Of a stretch of 64,000 nucleotides of DNA, positions 44,958 to 52,896 are shown in pieces. The DNA lies in contig NZ_CP125295.1 in NCBI RefSeq assembly GCF_030412785.1, positions 2,976,001 through 3,040,000 of the forward strand. Reading direction: 5' to 3'. The notes beneath the pieces were generated by a model that saw only the letters and a program-made list of their open reading frames with translations, was not told the origin of the DNA and did no database searches. Positions within the stretch are counted from its first letter, which is position 1. Every line of letters begins with the position of its first letter. The position numbers were made by a program, and so were the translations under genes. The stretch is from Paraburkholderia sabiae. GTDB lineage: Bacteria > Pseudomonadota > Gammaproteobacteria > Burkholderiales > Burkholderiaceae.

Positions 44958-45737
44958 ATGGACAAGCCAACGGGACAAGTGCTGGCAGGCAGCAAGGTGC
45001 TGATCGTCGGCATCGCGAACGAGCATTCCATCGCGTACGGCTGCGCGCGCGCCTTCCGCGAACTCGGCGCCGAGCTAGCCATCACGTATCTGAACGACAA
45101 GGCGAAGGCCTACGTCGAGCCGCTCGCGCAGGAACTCGGTGCGTCGTTGCTATTGCCGCTCGACGTGTCGAAGCCCGGCGAACTCGAAGCCGTGTTCGAC
45201 GAAGTGCGCTCGACATGGGGACGGCTCGACGTCGCCGTGCATTCGATCGCCTTCGCGCCGAAGGCCGATCTGCAAGGCGGCCTGCTGAACAGCTCGGCGG
45301 AAGGGTTTTCTGTCGCGATGGATATTTCGTGTCATTCGTTCATTCGCATGGCGCGCCTCGCGGCGCCGCTGATGAACGACGGCGGCTCGCTGTTCGCGAT
45401 GAGCTATCTGGGCGCGTCGCGCGTGGTGCCGAACTACGATCTGATGGGGCCCGTGAAGGCCGCGCTCGAAGCGTCGTGCCGATATCTCGCGCACGAACTC
45501 GGGCCGAAGCGCATCCGCGTGCATCCCATTTCGCCGGGACCGCTGAAGACGCGCGCCGCATCGGGACTCAAGGACTTCGACCTGCTGCTCAACGAAGCGG
45601 CCGAACGCGCGCCGATCGGCGAGCTGGTCGACATCATGGACGTCGGCTACACCTGCGCATTCCTCGCCACACCTTACGCGCGCCGCGTGACGGGCAATAC
45701 GGTATTCGTCGATGGCGGCGTGAACATCATCGGCTGA
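44958..45737 (+). CDS. fabI: Enoyl-ACP reductase (NADH)
   Basis: 259 residues, the short-chain dehydrogenase fold of FabI. It has 'VLIVGIANEHSIAYGCARAF' (NAD loop of the FabI type), 'VHSIAFAPKADLQGGLL', 'MSYLGASRVVPNYDLMGPVKAAL' (in parts) with the Tyr-x(6)-Lys site plus the first Tyr, and 'VTGNTVFVDGGVNIIG'. FabI is the last step of each fatty acid elongation round. An operonic copy beside a PhaC-like protein may feed acyl units to that protein; a second chromosomal copy probably exists. Confidence 0.95.
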   Translation: MDKPTGQVLAGSKVLIVGIANEHSIAYGCARAFRELGAELAITYLNDKAKAYVEPLAQELGASLLLPLDVSKPGELEAVFDEVRSTWGRLDVAVHSIAFAPKADLQGGLLNSSAEGFSVAMDISCHSFIRMARLAAPLMNDGGSLFAMSYLGASRVVPNYDLMGPVKAALEASCRYLAHELGPKRIRVHPISPGPLKTRAASGLKDFDLLLNEAAERAPIGELVDIMDVGYTCAFLATPYARRVTGNTVFVDGGVNIIG

Positions 45738-45751
45738 CACGGAACGGGTGC

Positions 45752-46057
45752 ATGAAACTATTGATCAGCGGCCTGCCGCCCAAAGCCTCACTCGACGAAA
45801 TCAAGGCCCTCGTCTACCGCTATTCGCACGCGGATTGCCGCGACATCGAACTGGTCGGCGAAGCCGACGACCATCCCGCCGCGCTCATCGCCATCAAGGG
45901 CGCCAACTGGACCACGCTCAACTACATTCGACGCCGCCTGCACGGGATGTACTGGCATCGCAGCCGGCTGTCGGTGCAGGTGCTGTCGTTCTGGGACGTC
46001 AGCGAAGCGGCCGAGGTACGCCGCCAGACACGTACGGCCGCGCCCCCGCCGATCTGA
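45752..46057 (+). CDS. RRM-like RNA-binding protein
   Basis: 101 residues: 'KLLISGLPPKASLDEIKALVYRYS' (in parts) and 'HPAALIAIKGANWTTLNYIRRRLHG' (in parts) resemble the RNP2 and helix parts of a bacterial RRM fold, though RNP1 aromatics are not obvious. It lies 14 bases after fabI and is probably the last gene of the operon. Its target is unknown; RNA binding is inferred from fold likeness only. Confidence 0.65.
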   Translation: MKLLISGLPPKASLDEIKALVYRYSHADCRDIELVGEADDHPAALIAIKGANWTTLNYIRRRLHGMYWHRSRLSVQVLSFWDVSEAAEVRRQTRTAAPPPI

Positions 46058-46228
46058 TCCCGCGTGTAAACCAATTTCTTCCGCGCCGCGTTGTACTTCT
46101 GCACACCCCTGCCATTCGCGCTGAAGCGAAAACCGTTATGTCATAGCATGATGGATCTTCCGCGGTGCCCGCAGTGGCATTCGTCCACCCACGCCGAGTT
46201 ACCGGTTCGAAAGAAACACGTAGTCGAA

Positions 46229-46540
46229 ATGAACGATGCGTCGCATAAGATAGGTTCTATCTCCTCGTCGTCGAAAACGCCCGCCGTGCCTACCCCGTCT
46301 ACCGTTCCCGAGCCGGAACGCGCGCAGGACGTCAGCGCGCGCAAGGCATCCGCCAGCCACGGCAGAACGCCGTGGGCGATGTTCGCGTTGTCGGCGCTCG
46401 GACTGCTGGTCGGCGCGTTCGCCGTGATCGGGCCGGAACATGTGTCGGTGGCCGTCGCCAAGACGCTGCTGACGGTCGGCTGCGTGCTGCTCGCGGCGCT
46501 GGCGGGCGTCGTTGCCTCCGATCTGTCGCGCGACCGTTGA
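46229..46540 (+). CDS. Small membrane protein, two helices
   Basis: 103 residues from ATG 46229 (an earlier ATG at 46148 or 46151 is possible). A polar N-terminal half with many Ser/Pro is followed by two helices ('WAMFALSALGLLVGAFAVIG' and 'AKTLLTVGCVLLAALAGVVA') and a short charged end. Not recognised. It lies just upstream of the rpoD promoter region. Confidence 0.55.
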   Translation: MNDASHKIGSISSSSKTPAVPTPSTVPEPERAQDVSARKASASHGRTPWAMFALSALGLLVGAFAVIGPEHVSVAVAKTLLTVGCVLLAALAGVVASDLSRDR

Positions 46541-46589
46541 TGGGGGTCCGCATCATGCACCAGCACGGGGCATCAGCAGTTGCATAAAA

Positions 46590-46621
46590 GTGGTGCAGCG
46601 CACCACCTTTGCTGCTATACT
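46590..46621 (+). promoter_or_regulatory. Palindrome and -10-like element upstream of rpoD
   Basis: GTGGTGCAGCGCACCAC (46590-46606) is a perfect inverted repeat with a three-base centre. Ten bases further on is TATACT (46616-46621), a good -10, without a clear -35. The palindrome overlaps where a -35 would sit, so it could be an activator or repressor site. A leader of about 160 bases separates it from the TTG start. Confidence 0.4.
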
Positions 46622-46783
46622 TGCAGATTCACTTTTCCGCACGCGTCGGTCGCACTGTGATCCAACTGGTCCGCGCCAATCGATTCGTGCAACACCCCGC
46701 CCTTCCTCACGATCCGACAGGTCCGCTGCCTGCCGCGCGTGTGCGCGCGCGGGGAAGCGAAGCAGCCTGCCGAGGAGAACGTA

Positions 46784-48781
46784 TTGGCAAAGCTTGACCG
46801 GGACAACTCCCAGTTCGAAACCACCGCACCGAAAGCGCCCAAGCGCGCAGCAAAGGCCAAGGCGCAACCCGCCGCCGCGCCTCAGGACGCGGCCTTGATG
46901 GAATCTCTCGTTGAAGAGCGTCAACGTCAGATGCGCGCACTGATCGCGCTGGGCCGCGAGCGCGGCTATTTGACGCACGCAGACATCAACGACCACCTCC
47001 CCGACAATTTCACCGAAACGGCCGCGATGGAAACCATCGTCAGCACGTTCGGCGAAATGGGCGTGTCCGTGTACGAAACGGCGCCCGACGCGGAAACGCT
47101 GCTTCTGAACGACGGCCCATCGGCCGCCGCATCGGACGATCAGGCCGATGAAGAAGCGGAAGTCGCGCTGTCCACCGTCGACTCCGAGTTCGGCCGCACC
47201 ACCGACCCCGTCCGCATGTACATGCGTGAAATGGGCGCGAGCGAGCTGCTGACGCGCGCCGGCGAAATCGAAATCGCCAAGCGCATCGAAGGCGGCCTGC
47301 AGGACATGGTGCAAGCCATCGCGATGTGTCCGTCCATCATCTCGACGATTCTCGCGGACGTCGATCGCGTGGTCGCGGGTGAAATCCGCATCGACGAGCT
47401 GGTCGACGGCATCAGCGACACCAGCGAAGCCGCCGAAATGGACGAAGACGCAGCCGATGCCGCCGCTGAAGAAGAACTGGAAGCGAGCGCCTCGGACGAC
47501 GAATCGGACGACGAAGACGGCGATCTTTCCGACGACGGCGGCGAAAAGGCCAATGCGGCGCGCCTCGAACAGCTGACGGCAGACAGCCTCGCTATTTTCG
47601 AGCGCGTGCGCGCCCTGTTCGCGAGCGTGCCCGACATGCCCGTCACGGACAAGCGCCGCGCGACGGCCATCGCGAATCTGCGCGAGTCGATCCAGCAGGA
47701 ACTCACGCCGATCCGCTTCACGGCCAAGACCATCGACCGTCTGTGCGCGGAAGTGCAGGCGCAGGTCGCACAAGTGCGCGCGATCGAACGCAGCATTCTG
47801 TCGATCGCCGTGGATCGCTGCGACATGCCGCGCGAAGCGTTCATCGAGTCGTTCCCCGGTAGCGAAACGGACCTCGACTGGACGATGCGCGTCGCCGCGA
47901 AGTCGAAGACGTATGGCCCGGCGCTCGAGCGTCACCTGCCCGCCATCCAGTCGGAACAGCAGAAGCTCGTCGACATCGAAGCGTCGATCGCGCTGCCGCT
48001 GCAGCAACTGAAGCAGATCAACAAGCAGCTCGGCTCGGCTGAATCGAAGATGCGCCAGGCCAAGCGCGAGATGATCGAAGCGAACCTGCGTCTCGTGATC
48101 TCGATCGCGAAGAAGTACGTCAATCGCGGCATGCACTTCCTCGATCTGATCCAGGAAGGCAACATCGGCCTGATGAAGGCGGTGGACAAGTTCGAATACC
48201 GTCGCGGCTGGAAATTCTCGACGTACGCAACGTGGTGGGTTCGTCAGGCCATCACGCGCGCGATCGCCGACCAGGCGCGCACCATTCGTGTGCCGGTTCA
48301 CATGATCGAATCGATCAACAAGCTGAACCGCATCCAGCGCGAGATCGTGCAGCAGACGGGCCAGGAACCGCATCCGTCGGTGCTCGCCGAGCGCATGGAC
48401 ATGCCCGAAGCGAAGATCCGCAGCATCCTGAAGATCGCGAAGAATCCGGCGTCGCTGGATTCGCCCGTCGGTGAAGACGCCGACACGACGCTCGGCGACA
48501 TGATCGAAGACACGTCGGCAACGTCGCCCGCCGACGCCGCCGTGCACGCGAACATGCGCCGCGCGATCGACGAAGCGCTCGACGCGCTCACGCCGCGCGA
48601 AGCGAAGGTGCTGCGCATGCGCTACGGCATCGACACGGCGTCGGAACTGACGCTCGAAGAAGTGGGCCGCCAGTTCGACGTGACGCGCGAGCGTATCCGC
48701 CAGATCGAAGGCAAGGCGATCCGCAAGCTCAATCACCCGAGCCGTGCGGACAAGCTGCGCCCGTTCCTCGAACGCAGCTGA
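46784..48781 (+). CDS. rpoD: RNA polymerase sigma-70 factor RpoD
   Basis: 665 residues with all sigma-70 regions: 1.1 (about 40-120), 1.2 ('[20 protein letters not shown]'), a long acidic insert (about 220-265), 2 ('[20 protein letters not shown]', '[20 protein letters not shown]'), 3, and 4.2 ('[20 protein letters not shown]'). The likely start is TTG 46784, with GAGGAG seven bases upstream; no better ATG exists in the long frame. No dnaG or rpsU lies beside it, though these usually precede rpoD, so it may be a second copy. It carries its own terminator. Confidence 0.93.
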   Translation: MAKLDRDNSQFETTAPKAPKRAAKAKAQPAAAPQDAALMESLVEERQRQMRALIALGRERGYLTHADINDHLPDNFTETAAMETIVSTFGEMGVSVYETAPDAETLLLNDGPSAAASDDQADEEAEVALSTVDSEFGRTTDPVRMYMREMGASELLTRAGEIEIAKRIEGGLQDMVQAIAMCPSIISTILADVDRVVAGEIRIDELVDGISDTSEAAEMDEDAADAAAEEELEASASDDESDDEDGDLSDDGGEKANAARLEQLTADSLAIFERVRALFASVPDMPVTDKRRATAIANLRESIQQELTPIRFTAKTIDRLCAEVQAQVAQVRAIERSILSIAVDRCDMPREAFIESFPGSETDLDWTMRVAAKSKTYGPALERHLPAIQSEQQKLVDIEASIALPLQQLKQINKQLGSAESKMRQAKREMIEANLRLVISIAKKYVNRGMHFLDLIQEGNIGLMKAVDKFEYRRGWKFSTYATWWVRQAITRAIADQARTIRVPVHMIESINKLNRIQREIVQQTGQEPHPSVLAERMDMPEAKIRSILKIAKNPASLDSPVGEDADTTLGDMIEDTSATSPADAAVHANMRRAIDEALDALTPREAKVLRMRYGIDTASELTLEEVGRQFDVTRERIRQIEGKAIRKLNHPSRADKLRPFLERS

Positions 48782-48838
48782 TGCATCGGGCCGCTTGCCT
48801 CGCAGGCACGCGGCCTTAAGCCTCAAAAGCCTCAAAAC

Positions 48839-48875
48839 AAAAAGCGCGGCAGCCTCAAGGCTGCCGCGCTTTTTT
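48839..48875. terminator. Terminator between rpoD and the PRC-barrel gene
   Basis: AAAGCGCGGCAGCC (48841-48854) pairs with GGCTGCCGCGCTTT around TCAA, with T-runs on both strands, so it can end both converging genes. Confidence 0.92.
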
Positions 48876-48913
48876 CATATCTGCGGCTCGCTCATGCGAA
48901 CCGCATTCAGCGC

Positions 48914-49354
48914 TCAGTGATGCTCGCTGTATTCCTTGCGTGCCATCGGCGTCGCGCGGACCTTCGCGTACTGGAACGCCGGAATCGACTTGACCGCGTC
49001 CTTCGTCGCGCCTGCCCAGATCAGCTTGCCGTCTGCGTAGTCGATCTGCGAGAAAGGCACGGCGACGTCATGCTGCGACACGCCGAGGAACTGATGCGCA
49101 GCGACGATCGCGAACGAAGCAGCGTTGTCCGGCGAAATGATGATGTCGTGGAGCACGCCGACCTTCTGGCCCTGCTCGTTGTAGATCGGCTTGCCAAGCA
49201 GGCTCTTCTTCGCGCTCCAGCCGTTGATGATGATCGCTTCCTGCTCGACGCTCACGCCGATGGTCTGCGCACCTGCCACCTGTGCGCTTGCCTGGCTGGA
49301 CATCACGCCGAACGTCGATGCCGCGATCAGAACCGCTGCCCACTTTGCTTTCAT
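48914..49354 (-). CDS. PRC-barrel domain exported protein
   Basis: 146 residues: a signal peptide ending 'SQASAQ' (about 25), then a PRC-barrel ('SLLGKPIYNEQGQKVGVLHDIIISPDN' in parts, 'AIVAAHQFLGVSQHDVAVPFS' in parts). PRC-barrels occur in RimM and photosynthetic proteins and in small envelope proteins of unknown function, to which this belongs. GGAG precedes the ATG. Similar proteins in Burkholderia are often stress-induced. Confidence 0.85.
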   Translation of the reverse strand: MKAKWAAVLIAASTFGVMSSQASAQVAGAQTIGVSVEQEAIIINGWSAKKSLLGKPIYNEQGQKVGVLHDIIISPDNAASFAIVAAHQFLGVSQHDVAVPFSQIDYADGKLIWAGATKDAVKSIPAFQYAKVRATPMARKEYSEHH

Positions 49355-49502
49355 AGCTTATTCTCCGATGTGTAATGTTGCGAGGAACTGCCGCTGCTGT
49401 GAGAAGCGACATACATTACCGCATCAGAAAGAAATCGTCGCAGAAGGGTACATGCGTCGTTGCGTAAGTGCACGACGCTGCACGCAAGGCATGCATGAGC
49501 AA

Positions 49503-50327
49503 TTACTTCGCGAGCCGCAGTCCCTTCGCGAGCACCGTATTGTCTTTTTTGTTCACTAGCCACACAGCCTGAACACTGGCATGCAGCGTCGACGTGCGGC
49601 GCGTGATATCGGTCGGCTCTTCGTCGGTGGGATCGCTGTGTTCGCGCTCGTCCGTCAGATACGGCGCTTCGAGCGTGCAGACCAGCACGATCGCGAAGTT
49701 GTCGTCGGCCTGTTCGAAGGTCGATTTCGGCAGCTTCAGACGACCGCGCGCCGTTGTCTTCTGCTTGCCTTGCGTCGCCAGTTCGATCGAGTCGATCTTC
49801 TGGATGAAGCCTTTCGCCTTTGCATCGGGCGCGATCACGAGACCGCGTCCACTCGGGCCGACGATGTTCTGATAGAGCTGGATCGCATCGGGATCGTCGT
49901 CGCTGGCGAGCGGCACATTCACGCTCAGCATATTCGTGGACGACCGGTACAGAATGCCGTGCGGCGCGGGAATCATGAACAGAAACGTGTGCTGCCCGTT
50001 GTCGGCCGTTGCCGCATGGCCGCGCACGATGCGGTCGTAGGGCTCACGTGCGAGCTTGCGGATGCGGTCGGTCAGCGAATGCGTTTCCGTCGACGGCATC
50101 TGGCTCGCGAGCATGTCGCGCACTTTCACAGGATCGTCGGCGGTGAAGCGGTCGGGCGTTGCTGTAGCGCTCGCTTCCGGCGCCTCCTGCATGTTGTTCG
50201 ACGCTTTCGATTCGCTCGCCTTCGGCAAGGCAGACGACGCCGCATACGCGGCCGAACCACCGCTCAAGGCAAGCGCAACACACAACACGGCCAAAGGCGC
50301 GGACAGCACACGATTCAGAACTTGCAC
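49503..50327 (-). CDS. Exported protein of unknown function
   Basis: 274 residues from GTG 50327, which follows GGAGAGG and opens a signal peptide 'MQVLNRVLSAPLAVLCVALA' ending 'SAAYAA'. The mature part has 'HTFLFMIPAPHGILYRSSTN', 'VIAPDAKAKGFIQKIDSIEL' and 'KTTARGRLKLPKSTFEQADD'. No family recognised. It follows the spherulin-like gene on the same strand behind a terminator, so it is probably separately transcribed. Confidence 0.7.
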   Translation of the reverse strand: MQVLNRVLSAPLAVLCVALALSGGSAAYAASSALPKASESKASNNMQEAPEASATATPDRFTADDPVKVRDMLASQMPSTETHSLTDRIRKLAREPYDRIVRGHAATADNGQHTFLFMIPAPHGILYRSSTNMLSVNVPLASDDDPDAIQLYQNIVGPSGRGLVIAPDAKAKGFIQKIDSIELATQGKQKTTARGRLKLPKSTFEQADDNFAIVLVCTLEAPYLTDEREHSDPTDEEPTDITRRTSTLHASVQAVWLVNKKDNTVLAKGLRLAK

Positions 50328-50444
50328 AGCATCCTCTCCGTTGATGACGGCGCTATCGTGCGCCTCGTTGCGTCGAACGCAATCCTTTTCAGCTCGCATT
50401 CTAAGCGTATTCTTTTACCGGCATAGGGCATGCGTGCATGCACG

Positions 50445-50478
50445 AAAAAAAAACGCCAGGCGCATCGGCACCTGGCGT
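50445..50478 (-). terminator. Terminator of the riboswitch-controlled gene
   Basis: ACGCCAGG (50453-50460) pairs with CCTGGCGT (50471-50478); on the minus strand the hairpin is followed by T (complement of the A-run 50445-50453). It lies 61 bases after the spherulin-like stop. Confidence 0.9.
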
Positions 50479-50538
50479 CGGTCGACAATCAACTGCACAG
50501 GCGCGCGAGGCGCCCTTCTTCTTGTTGGTTATTCTTTG

Positions 50539-51360
50539 TTATTTCACCGCGAGCGCGTTGCTCACCAACTGACTCCAGTACGCGGGCAGATTCTTGTACG
50601 GATTCGGCAAACCCGTCGACGTCACGAACACACTCCCCGCGCCATGTTTCGCCGCATATGACACGATGCCCGGCATCTGCGCCTCGGTCGCGCCGTACAC
50701 CATGTGCACGAAGCGCTTCGCCGGATAGTTCGCTTGCCATTTGGCCGGCGCGTAGTTCGCGTAGTGCTTTGCCGAATCTTCGAATACGACGAACTGATCG
50801 GCCGTCGGCAGGCTCGCGTAGAGTTCGGGAACGTTCGTGCCGGGATTGCCCATCACCGAATAGGCAGGCGACAACCCTTTGATGTAGTTGTAGACCGACT
50901 GATAGAACTGGATATGCGCGGTCACGCTGTCCGACGTCATCTCATCGATAAAGAATCCGTCAATCTTGTAGAGCGCGACATAGCGATTGATGTCCGTCAC
51001 GACCGCCGACAACGAACGCTTCGAATACGACGTGGACACATAGCCGATCACGCGCCCACCTGCTGCATGCACTTTCGCGATCGCTGCGATATACGTGGCG
51101 TCAGCGTTCGCGCCGGGGCCGCTATCGGGATTGAGAATGACAGTGGTCGGCACTTTGGCCGCCGTCGACGCGAGGTCGTTCCAGAAGCCGGCGCCCTTGC
51201 CGACAGGATCGAAATAGGCGGGCACCGTCAGCGGCATCACGGTCGCTGCGAATGCGTTCGCGTGAACAGCCATGGCGAGCGGCGCCACAGCGAGCAACGC
51301 CACACGACGCAGCCATTGAATGGCACGAAATCCCGAAACGGGTGTGCGAGCGTTGAACAT
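50539..51360 (-). CDS. Spherulin-4-like predicted glycosidase (GH135-type), c-di-GMP riboswitch controlled
   Basis: 273 residues from ATG 51360 with AGGAGG upstream. An N-terminal segment with a hydrophobic stretch (about 14-38) is a signal or anchor. The rest is a spherulation-specific family 4 (spherulin-4) TIM-barrel: 'LTVPAYFDPVGKGAGFWNDL', 'TTVILNPDSGPG', 'GGRVIGYVSTSYSKRSLSAV', 'KIDGFFIDEMTSD', 'YSVMGNPGTNVPELYAS' and 'KRFVHMVYGA'. Related Sph3 (GH135) cuts galactosaminogalactan. Asp/Glu in 'FFIDEM' are plausible catalytic residues. A GEMM riboswitch precedes it. Substrate unknown; an amino-sugar exopolysaccharide is likely. Confidence 0.85.
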   Translation of the reverse strand: MFNARTPVSGFRAIQWLRRVALLAVAPLAMAVHANAFAATVMPLTVPAYFDPVGKGAGFWNDLASTAAKVPTTVILNPDSGPGANADATYIAAIAKVHAAGGRVIGYVSTSYSKRSLSAVVTDINRYVALYKIDGFFIDEMTSDSVTAHIQFYQSVYNYIKGLSPAYSVMGNPGTNVPELYASLPTADQFVVFEDSAKHYANYAPAKWQANYPAKRFVHMVYGATEAQMPGIVSYAAKHGAGSVFVTSTGLPNPYKNLPAYWSQLVSNALAVK

Positions 51361-51420
51361 CCCGATGCCTCCTGACGACGGCATCTCGCCGTCCATCGTT
51401 TGGCCCGCTGCATACGCAAC

Positions 51421-51492
51421 GGGCAACTGGCTAACTCCTGTACGGAGTCCCTTTAGCTTTGCGTCGCCGGATCGCTCCGGTTTTGCCCTTCC
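51421..51492 (-). ncRNA. Cyclic di-GMP-I (GEMM) riboswitch
   Basis: Minus-strand order: GGGCAAAA (5' P1, 51488-51481), CCGGA-GCGA-UCCGG (P2 with a GNRA tetraloop), GACGCAAAGC, then a P3 arm with ACUCC/GGAGU and GCUAA/UUAGC, then AGCCAG and UUGCCC (3' P1, ends 51421). All core GEMM landmarks are in order. The expression region downstream has GCCCGTTGC/GCAGCGGGC (51403-51424), sharing four bases with the 3' P1 strand, then competing hairpins 51377-51393 and 51364-51385, the latter covering part of the AGGAGG. Control is therefore probably at translation. Confidence 0.9.
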
Positions 51493-51595
51493 GTGTATAT
51501 CGACGCCCAGTTGCCCGTCTTTAGGCCTCAATCCGCAAATTTAAATAGGGAGAGATTCAGAACCGGATAGTTGATTTCGCGATCCTGATTAATTC

Positions 51596-51633
51596 AACGT
51601 TTGCGAATTGCGATTACGCGATTCGCAAACGTT
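51596..51633. terminator. Terminator-like long hairpin before the riboswitch transcription unit
   Basis: AACGTTTGCGAAT (51596-51608) pairs perfectly with ATTCGCAAACGTT (51621-51633), and the loop itself pairs GCG/CGC. A T-run lies on the plus strand, weaker on the minus. It separates the FAH gene (ends 51677, minus strand) from the riboswitch unit. Confidence 0.75.
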
Positions 51634-51676
51634 TTCCTCTACCCAATTCGCGGCGTAGCCATGCCGCTAAAAAATC

Positions 51677-52858
51677 TCAGTCGAACAACCCACGCGAGGC
51701 AAGATTCGCGTAAAGCGCGCGCACGCCGAAGGTCCACGGCGTGATTTCCGTGCACAGTTGCACGGTATTGCGCAACCCGCCGAGTTGCGGCGTCGAGATC
51801 GTAACGATGTCGCCAAGGTGATGCGTGAAACCGCCGCCCTTCGTATCGCGGTCCTTGATCGGTGAAAACATCGTGCCGAGGAAAAGCATGAAACCGTCCG
51901 GATACTGATGATGTTTGCCGCATGTCTGCGCGACGAGATCGGCGGGATCGCGGCTGATCTCCGACATATGGCTCACGCCTTCGAGCAGAAAGCCGTCGTC
52001 GGCGCCTTCCACTCGCAGCGACACGCTCGCACGGCGCACGGAGTCGAGCGTGAAATCGCCGTCGAACAGACGCACGAACGGCCCGATCGAACACGAGCCG
52101 TTGTTGTCCTTGCACTTGCCGAGCAGCAACGCCGAACGCCCTTCGATATCGCGCAGATTCACATCGTTGCCGAGCGTCGCACCGACGATCACCGCGCGGC
52201 TGTTGACGGCCAGCACGATCTCAGGCTCCGGGTTGTTCCATGTCGACGCTGCCAGCAAACCGACGTCAGCGCCGAATCCCACCGACGACATCGCCTGCGA
52301 CTTGGAAAACACTTCCGCGTCCGGGCCGATGCCCACTTCCATGTATTGCGACCACGCGCCGCGCCGTTCGAGTTCCGCCTTCAACCGCGCCGCCGCGTCC
52401 GAGCCGGGCTTGATCTTCGACAGATCCGCGCCGATCACCGATGCGATCGTCTGCCGCACTTCTTCGGCCTTCGCGGGGTCGCCGCCCGCCTGCTCTTCGA
52501 TCACGCGCTCGATCAGACTCACGGCGAACGTGACGCCGCATGCCTTGATCGGCTGAACGTCGCACGGTGCGAGCAGGCGCAGCTTCGCCGAGGGATCGTT
52601 CGCGAGACTCGCTTCGATCAGTTCGGCCGCGCTGCACAGGCGCTCGCCGGGCGCGTTGCGCGCGATCTCGAGCGCATCGTCGCGTTCGAACAGATCCGCC
52701 GTGGTCGGCACGCTCAACGTGATATCGAACACGTCGCCATGACGCACGGCCACGACGCTCGGCCCTTCGTGCGCGCCCGTCTTGCGCCACACGCGGCCGA
52801 TCAGCAGCGCGCGGTCGAGGTCGTCGGGAAGATAGTTCGCTGCAGTCGATGCGCTCAT
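51677..52858 (-). CDS. Fumarylacetoacetate hydrolase family protein (likely 2-keto-3-deoxy sugar acid dehydratase)
   Basis: 393 residues: an N-terminal part of about 120 residues, then an FAH-like domain with 'PIKACGVTFAVSLIERVIEEQ' (in parts), 'VGIGPDAEVFSKSQAMSSVG', 'NNPEPEIVLAVNSRAVIVGAT' and 'ALLLGKCKDNNGSCSIGPFV'. FAH proteins of this size act on 2-keto-3-deoxyxylonate (XylX) or relatives, giving 2-oxoglutarate semialdehyde. The next gene is an IlvD/Edd sugar-acid dehydratase, as in Weimberg clusters. Substrate inferred from context. Gap to it 38 bases. Confidence 0.85.
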   Translation of the reverse strand: MSASTAANYLPDDLDRALLIGRVWRKTGAHEGPSVVAVRHGDVFDITLSVPTTADLFERDDALEIARNAPGERLCSAAELIEASLANDPSAKLRLLAPCDVQPIKACGVTFAVSLIERVIEEQAGGDPAKAEEVRQTIASVIGADLSKIKPGSDAAARLKAELERRGAWSQYMEVGIGPDAEVFSKSQAMSSVGFGADVGLLAASTWNNPEPEIVLAVNSRAVIVGATLGNDVNLRDIEGRSALLLGKCKDNNGSCSIGPFVRLFDGDFTLDSVRRASVSLRVEGADDGFLLEGVSHMSEISRDPADLVAQTCGKHHQYPDGFMLFLGTMFSPIKDRDTKGGGFTHHLGDIVTISTPQLGGLRNTVQLCTEITPWTFGVRALYANLASRGLFD

Positions 52859-52896
52859 GAAGCGTGTCTCCAATGTTCGTTTAGGTGAAGCTGCGT

